Below are positions 31,685 to 34,214 of a stretch of DNA of 34,214 bases, in pieces; within the stretch, counting starts at the first letter, position 1, and each line of letters starts with the position of its first letter. The notes under the pieces were generated by a model, which saw nothing but the letters and a program-made list of their open reading frames with translations, searched no databases and was not told the DNA's origin. Position numbers and translations under genes: made by a program. The stretch comes from Rhodospirillaceae bacterium (lineage in GTDB: Bacteria; Pseudomonadota; Alphaproteobacteria; Kiloniellales; DSM-21159). Location of the stretch: assembly GCA_029265995.1 (NCBI GenBank), contig JAJUFM010000018.1:1-34214 (forward strand), read 5' to 3'.

Positions 31685-32509
31685 CTACTCACGACCATGT
31701 AGGCGCGCCGAGCGGCGGCGCAAGATTTCCGTGGTCGCCATCAGCAGAACCGACAGCAGGATCAACAAAGTTGCTGCCGCCGCAATCACCGGCGAGATGT
31801 TTTCTCGAATGCCGACAAACATCTGCCGCGGCAGAGTGCGTTCGCCAGGACCTGTAAGGAAAAGTGCTACGACCACTTCGTCGAAGGAGGTGACGAAGGC
31901 GAAAATCGCGCCGGAAACCACCCCGGGCGCAATGGTCGGCAAGACCACGCGACGGAAGGTCAAAAGCGGCGGCGCTCCCAGGCTCGCTGCTGCCCGGACC
32001 AGATTGTGGTCGAAGCCGGCGAGGGTTGCGCTGACCGTGATCAGCACAAAGGGCACTGCCAGTACGGTATGGGCAAGGGTGAGGCCGAGCAGGCTCCCGG
32101 TGAGGCCCAGTGGCGCATAGAAGAAGTAGACGCCTACGCCAACGATGACGATGGGAACCACCATCGGAGAGATCAGCAGGGCCATCACCAGACTTTTCGC
32201 CGGAAAGTCAGCGCGATTTAGGCCCATGGCCGCCAAAGTTCCGAGAATGCTGGCAAGAATGGTGGTGGCGATGGCGACGACAAGAGAGTTGCGGAAGGAC
32301 AGCTGCCACGGCCCCGACGAGAAGAGCTCCTGGTACCACTGCAAAGAGAGCCCCGGCAGCGGGAAGGTCAGAAAGGAGCCGGCGGAGAAGGAGAGGGGTA
32401 CGATCACCAATACCGGCAGCACGAGGAAGAGCAGTACGGCAACGACGATGCCCCAGAGGCTCCAATGCCAGATGCGCTGGCCGCGGGTGTAGGTAGCCGG
32501 TAGCGCCAT
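31685..32509 (-). CDS. ABC transporter permease, PotC-like (polyamine type)
   Basis: A 274-residue inner-membrane permease with about six helices and the EAA loop RAAASLGAPPLLTFRRVVLPTIAPGVVSG (about 165-195), which contacts the ATPase. Family: PotC/YdcV-type permeases of spermidine/putrescine-type importers. The ATG lies one base beyond the stop of the first permease gene, so they are co-translated. The ATPase gene is not downstream; it must precede the solute-binding protein outside the window or lie elsewhere. Polyamine transport is the family's usual role, but related systems carry opines or other amines. Confidence 0.92.
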   Translation of the reverse strand: MALPATYTRGQRIWHWSLWGIVVAVLLFLVLPVLVIVPLSFSAGSFLTFPLPGLSLQWYQELFSSGPWQLSFRNSLVVAIATTILASILGTLAAMGLNRADFPAKSLVMALLISPMVVPIVIVGVGVYFFYAPLGLTGSLLGLTLAHTVLAVPFVLITVSATLAGFDHNLVRAAASLGAPPLLTFRRVVLPTIAPGVVSGAIFAFVTSFDEVVVALFLTGPGERTLPRQMFVGIRENISPVIAAAATLLILLSVLLMATTEILRRRSARLHGRE

Positions 32510-32510
32510 G

Positions 32511-33770
32511 TCAGCCGAGCCTCATGCGTTCGACGCCGACCAGGCGAATGTAGAGCCAGTAGATGAGCAAGACCGAGATCAGCAGGATGGAGCCCAGGGC
32601 GGATGCCATGCCCCAGTTGACCGTCTGGTTGGTGAAGAAAGCTATGAACCAGCTGGCCATCTGGTCGCTCGCACCGCCGACCAGGGCGGGCGTGATGTAG
32701 TAGCCGATGGATAGGATGAACACCAGGAGGCAGCCCGCCCCGATGCCTGGAACAGTCATCGGCAGGTACACCCGTCGGAATGCGGTAAAGGGGTGAGCGC
32801 CGAGGCTTGTCGCGGCGCGGGTCAGGGCAGGATTGATCCCGCGCATCACCGAGTAGAGCGGCAAAACCATGAAGGGCAGGAGAATGTGGGTCATGGCGAC
32901 ATAGACGCCGAAGCGATTGTAGATCAGCTGCAGGGGATCGCTCGTCAGGCCCACTCCCTGAAGGAACTGGTTGATCGGCCCCTGTTGCTGCAGAAGCACG
33001 ATCCAGGAGGTCGTGCGCACGAGCAGGGACGTCCAAAAGGGCAGAAGGACCAGGATCAGCAACAGGTTGGCGATCCGTGACGGCAGCGAGGCCAGTTTGT
33101 AGGCCAGTGGATAGCCCAGCAGGAGGCAGAAAAGCGTCACTCCGCCTGCAATCACAAAGGTGCGAGCAAAGATCCCGCGGTAAATCGCTTGATCTGCGGG
33201 TGCGGTCGTTAGCCCCTCCGCACCCATGCGGAGGTCAATAGAAGCAAGAAGATAGTAAGGAGTGAGGGGAGAGGCCGCCCGCTGCATGAGCAGCCAGCTT
33301 TCGGTTTCCGCCCAATCACTGTTGATGGAGACGAAAGTCTCAGCCCAGGTGCCTTCCGGCGCCTGCGGTAACCGGCGGGCGGTGCCCATGATCGTCGTTC
33401 GGAAGCCGGGGACTTCCGTATTCAGCCGACGCGCGACGCCTGCCAGTTCACGCGCTTCCGCTGCCTGCTGAAGCTCTTCGGCAAAAATCGCCAGAGTGGC
33501 TTCGTCAGGTATGGGCGTCTGCTCCGGCTTCCACTGCTGTATGGCAGCGGCAAAGCGGGGCATCGTGCCGGGCAGTTCGCTGTTGTCCACGCTCAGCCAG
33601 AGCATGCGACCTATGGGGATAATGAAGAAGACCAGTAGGAAAAGCAGCAGTGGAACCACCAGTCCGATGGCTTTCAGGCGGCCGCGCCACTCCGCACGTC
33701 TCAGGCGACGCTTGATCTCGCTACTGGTCAGCACAGCGGGTGGTGGGGCGGTCGCGCTAACGGCGGACAT
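32511..33770 (-). CDS. ABC transporter permease, PotB-like with large periplasmic insertion
   Basis: 419 residues, well above the roughly 280-300 of E. coli PotB. TM1 (about 35-52) is followed by a 140-residue soluble insertion (about 62-200) before TM2. The remaining five helices and the EAA loop RAATSLGAHPFTAFRRVYLPMTVPGIGAG (about 315-345) are standard. The insertion is Gln, Ala and Glu rich and mostly helical; it faces the periplasm and may help dock the binding protein. The N-terminus is proline- and threonine-rich. The gene follows the solute-binding protein gene after 63 bases that contain a strong hairpin. Confidence 0.92.
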   Translation of the reverse strand: MSAVSATAPPPAVLTSSEIKRRLRRAEWRGRLKAIGLVVPLLLFLLVFFIIPIGRMLWLSVDNSELPGTMPRFAAAIQQWKPEQTPIPDEATLAIFAEELQQAAEARELAGVARRLNTEVPGFRTTIMGTARRLPQAPEGTWAETFVSINSDWAETESWLLMQRAASPLTPYYLLASIDLRMGAEGLTTAPADQAIYRGIFARTFVIAGGVTLFCLLLGYPLAYKLASLPSRIANLLLILVLLPFWTSLLVRTTSWIVLLQQQGPINQFLQGVGLTSDPLQLIYNRFGVYVAMTHILLPFMVLPLYSVMRGINPALTRAATSLGAHPFTAFRRVYLPMTVPGIGAGCLLVFILSIGYYITPALVGGASDQMASWFIAFFTNQTVNWGMASALGSILLISVLLIYWLYIRLVGVERMRLG

Positions 33771-33793
33771 AGGAAAAGCGGCTCCAGGAAGGG

Positions 33794-33821
33794 CGCCCGC
33801 CTGCTTATCGGCAGGCGGGCG
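33794..33821 (-). promoter_or_regulatory. Strong hairpin between binding-protein and permease genes
   Basis: A perfect 11-base stem, CGCCCGCCTGC (33794-33804) with GCAGGCGGGCG (33811-33821), has a six-base loop. No T tract follows on the minus strand, so it is more likely a 3'-end protector of the binding-protein mRNA than a terminator. Such hairpins let the binding protein be made in excess over the permeases, as in other importer operons. Confidence 0.6.
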
Positions 33822-33833
33822 TTCTAGCAGATG

Positions 33834-34214
33834 TTACTGGGCGATCCAGGAATTGAAGCGCTCGGTTAGGCGCTCGATGTTGTCGACCCAGAACTCGGTA
33901 TCGATTTCGGCCGCCACTTCAAGGTTTTCCGGCGCTGTCGGGACATCCGGAAGCACGTCTTCAGGAATGCCCGCAGCTGCATCGACGTGGGTCACGCCAT
34001 AGGGTACGCGCTGGGGCAGGCCAGCTTGGCGCGACGGATCACTGGCGAATGCAATGAACTCGTGACCCTGTTCGATGTGGGGACTGCCGGCAAGGATGAC
34101 CCAGTAATCGATCGAGTAGAGGCTGCCGGGCCAGACGATCTGGAAGTTGCGTCCTTCCGTTTGGTTGGCACCTGTAAGCCGCCCGTTGTAGGCGGAGGTC
34201 ATCACCACCTCACC
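33834..34214 (-). CDS. ABC transporter solute-binding protein, PotD/PotF type (partial)
   Basis: Only the C-terminal 126 residues are in the window; the frame is open to the window edge. The visible part has the PotD/PotF-type features MTSAYNGRL, the Trp-Pro-Gly-Ser-Leu-Tyr strand, YWVILAGSP, and the closing helix region DTEFWVDNIERLTERFNSWIAQ. It lies upstream of the two permease genes in the same operon. The protein would capture a polyamine-like or related amine substrate in the periplasm. The N-terminal signal peptide and ligand residues are outside the window. Confidence 0.9.
   Translation of the reverse strand, partial: GEVVMTSAYNGRLTGANQTEGRNFQIVWPGSLYSIDYWVILAGSPHIEQGHEFIAFASDPSRQAGLPQRVPYGVTHVDAAAGIPEDVLPDVPTAPENLEVAAEIDTEFWVDNIERLTERFNSWIAQ

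Noticed and set aside
1..34214. CRISPR arrays, tRNA or rRNA genes
   Set aside because: No regularly spaced repeats, no tRNA cloverleaf and no rRNA-like sequence were found on reading the window.

Overview
The window reads as the chromosome of a high-GC alphaproteobacterium, probably a Rhodospirillales/Kiloniellales-type organism. This rests on the gene set and orders (DUF1674 next to htpX; argH - small lipoprotein - lysA; envC-ctpA-rppH; fmt-truA; soxBDAG beside a GlxA/GbdR-type regulator) and on codon use. No rRNA, tRNA, CRISPR array, insertion sequence or phage gene was seen. Most genes are packed tightly with 1-8 base overlaps, and GTG and TTG starts are common.

Layout. (1) 1-990: two tandem genes for paralogous small secreted proteins built around repeated Asn-Pro-Ser-Leu blocks. 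A terminator separates them, and the second has a leader whose 10-base arm is perfectly complementary to its own ribosome binding site. (2) 994-3969 (minus): an envelope quality-control operon, htpX - Tat-exported HtrA-like protease - second M48 protease, behind a sigma32-like promoter. (3) 4044-7762: a DUF1674/SdhAF4-type gene, a TlpA-like thioredoxin, then argH - LptM-like lipoprotein - lysA, closed by a palindromic intergenic repeat. (4) 7914-14029: an MFS transporter/methyltransferase pair, a DMT exporter next to a DAO-family flavoprotein, and two ABC-2 permeases without an ATPase. (5) 14032-18065: recX, an Lhr-type DNA-repair helicase behind a promoter overlapping a LexA-box-like site, then an unrecognised two-gene membrane module of lower GC preceded by a four-armed RNA-like leader. 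(6) 18112-22534 (minus): envC - ctpA - rppH - EEP-family nuclease. (7) 22638-29291: an AraC/GlxA-type regulator divergent from soxBDAG (heterotetrameric sarcosine oxidase), separated by a 405-base region with several dyads. (8) 29344-34214: fmt-truA, a PRC-barrel secreted protein overlapping the truA 3' end, and a polyamine-type ABC importer (two permeases and a solute-binding protein cut by the window end).

How the genes work together. The sarcosine locus forms a unit: the regulator probably senses a betaine-pathway metabolite and drives the oxidase, which turns sarcosine and tetrahydrofolate into glycine and methylene-tetrahydrofolate. Two blocks serve the cell envelope: the protease operon and the EnvC/CtpA division and peptidoglycan genes. 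The LptM-like lipoprotein, which by homology would help outer-membrane assembly, is a third envelope function but sits inside the amino-acid operon. The two most unfamiliar items are the NPSL protein pair with its sequestered ribosome binding site and the two-gene membrane module at 17369-18065.
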